This document shows positions 5,759-6,168 of a stretch of DNA of 6,168 nt, piece after piece (the stretch's first letter is position 1; each line of letters opens with the position of its first letter). The position numbers and the translations under genes were made by a program. This DNA comes from JBLHRE01 sp047625765 (GTDB lineage: Bacteria > Bacteroidota > Bacteroidia > Flavobacteriales > JBLHRE01), in assembly GCA_047625765.1 (NCBI GenBank), contig JBLHRE010000110.1:1-6168 (forward strand), in the 5' to 3' direction. The notes below the pieces were generated by a model. The model was not told the DNA's origin and searched no databases. It was given only the letters and a program-made list of their open reading frames with translations.

Positions 5759-6168
5759 TTAGGAACATACTTTTGTGTAATAAGAAAAATTCCTGCTCGG
5801 AAGAATTCTGATTGCATTGTAACTTCAATACCTTCAGGTTTCTCAATGAATTCAGGCATTTTCCTCCCAAACTTAAGTGAATTGACACTCATTCTTGTAA
5901 TTCCCATTCCGGCCCTATCTACCAATTGATACTCCATAAGTATTTTAGCTAGTGTTTTATTTCTGTGCCTTGGTTCGTGGTAACTTATATTTTTACTATT
6001 AACTCCACCATAAAATTTTCCGGGATTAGAAATGACAATTTTATCCCTAAAATAGTTTACCGCCAACATACCATCTTCATTGTAGTCTCTATGGACGATA
6101 GCGTTTAGGTAGCCTTCATGGAATGCAGTCTTATCTAAAGTAAAGAGAGTGTAAGTTGAATCTTCAAA
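5728..6168 (-). CDS. AlbA_2/HATPase_c_4-type putative DNA-binding regulator (5' part beyond window), cut short by frameshift
   Basis: The frame is open from the right window edge to TAA at 5728-5730, giving 146 visible residues; an internal ATG at residue 34 is not a sensible start because family sequence continues before it. Residues 18-29 (EGYLNAIVHRDY), 44-50 (IVISNPG), 68-83 (RHRN...LMEYQLV) and 84-93 (DRAGMGITRM) are the successive motifs of the HATPase_c_4 region of proteins formerly labelled RecG-like or divergent AAA-4/AlbA_2 (COG2865 type), usually putative transcriptional regulators. The N-terminal AlbA_2 (Schlafen-type) domain would lie beyond the window and is inferred. After KYVPN the product is repeat-encoded (CGIVELWN) and ends in Y and stop, losing the C-terminal winged-helix part found in another frame at 5324-5758. 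In this state the product is probably truncated. Confidence 0.8.
   Translation of the reverse strand, partial: FEDSTYTLFTLDKTAFHEGYLNAIVHRDYNEDGMLAVNYFRDKIVISNPGKFYGGVNSKNISYHEPRHRNKTLAKILMEYQLVDRAGMGITRMSVNSLKFGRKMPEFIEKPEGIEVTMQSEFFRAGIFLITQKYVPNCGIVELWNY
5735..5758 (-). repeat. Three tandem copies of an 8-bp unit inside a coding region
   Basis: The plus strand reads TTCCACAA three times without error (5735-5742, 5743-5750, 5751-5758) and then TT. The coding strand is TTGTGGAA x3. Eight is not a multiple of three, so each gain or loss shifts the reading frame. The unit has no stop in any of the three frames on the coding strand (cycle LWNCGIVE), so copy number alone decides which downstream frame is read. 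This is the architecture of a slipped-strand phase-variation tract, though with few copies. Confidence 0.9.

Overview
The window looks like a chromosomal piece of a Bacteroidota member, probably in or near the Flavobacteriia; genus and order cannot be fixed from it. The evidence is an AT-rich sequence, a transketolase split into separate N- and C-terminal subunit genes, start codons without clear Shine-Dalgarno sequences, a TAnnTTTG-type promoter element, and short palindromic intergenic repeats of the TGTCA...TGACA kind. All genes lie on the minus strand, so the window reads right to left.

Positions 1-3057 are a compact operon. A candidate promoter (3050-3057) precedes the transketolase N-terminal subunit (2177-3025). 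A secreted von Willebrand factor A (VWA) protein (776-2173) follows after 3 bases, and the transketolase C-terminal subunit (774 down to the window edge) after 1 more base. The two subunits of one cytosolic enzyme are therefore separated by a gene for an exported protein, an unexpected partner that has apparently been kept in tight translational spacing.

Positions 3026-3568 hold no gene. They contain two exact 31-bp direct repeats, one within a 65-bp element with inverted ends, and a roughly 120-bp imperfect palindrome ending next to the following gene.

Positions 3569-6168 are an accessory-looking segment: a DEDDh-type 3'-5' exonuclease (3569-4063), an orphan PD-(D/E)XK nuclease-like protein (4189-5106), and an AlbA_2/HATPase_c_4-type putative DNA-binding regulator entering from the right edge (5324-6168). 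Three copies of a hairpin repeat built on GGATTTGCAATCC surround the PD-(D/E)XK gene. Two of them lie just after the stop codons of that gene and of the regulator gene.

The regulator is the most striking locus. Its reading frame is broken exactly at three tandem copies of an 8-bp unit. Counting shows that two or five copies would join the HATPase-like part to a downstream winged-helix-like part in one frame, whereas three copies (as here) or four end it early. This has the architecture of a phase-variable switch caught in the OFF state, although a simple recent frameshift mutation remains possible.
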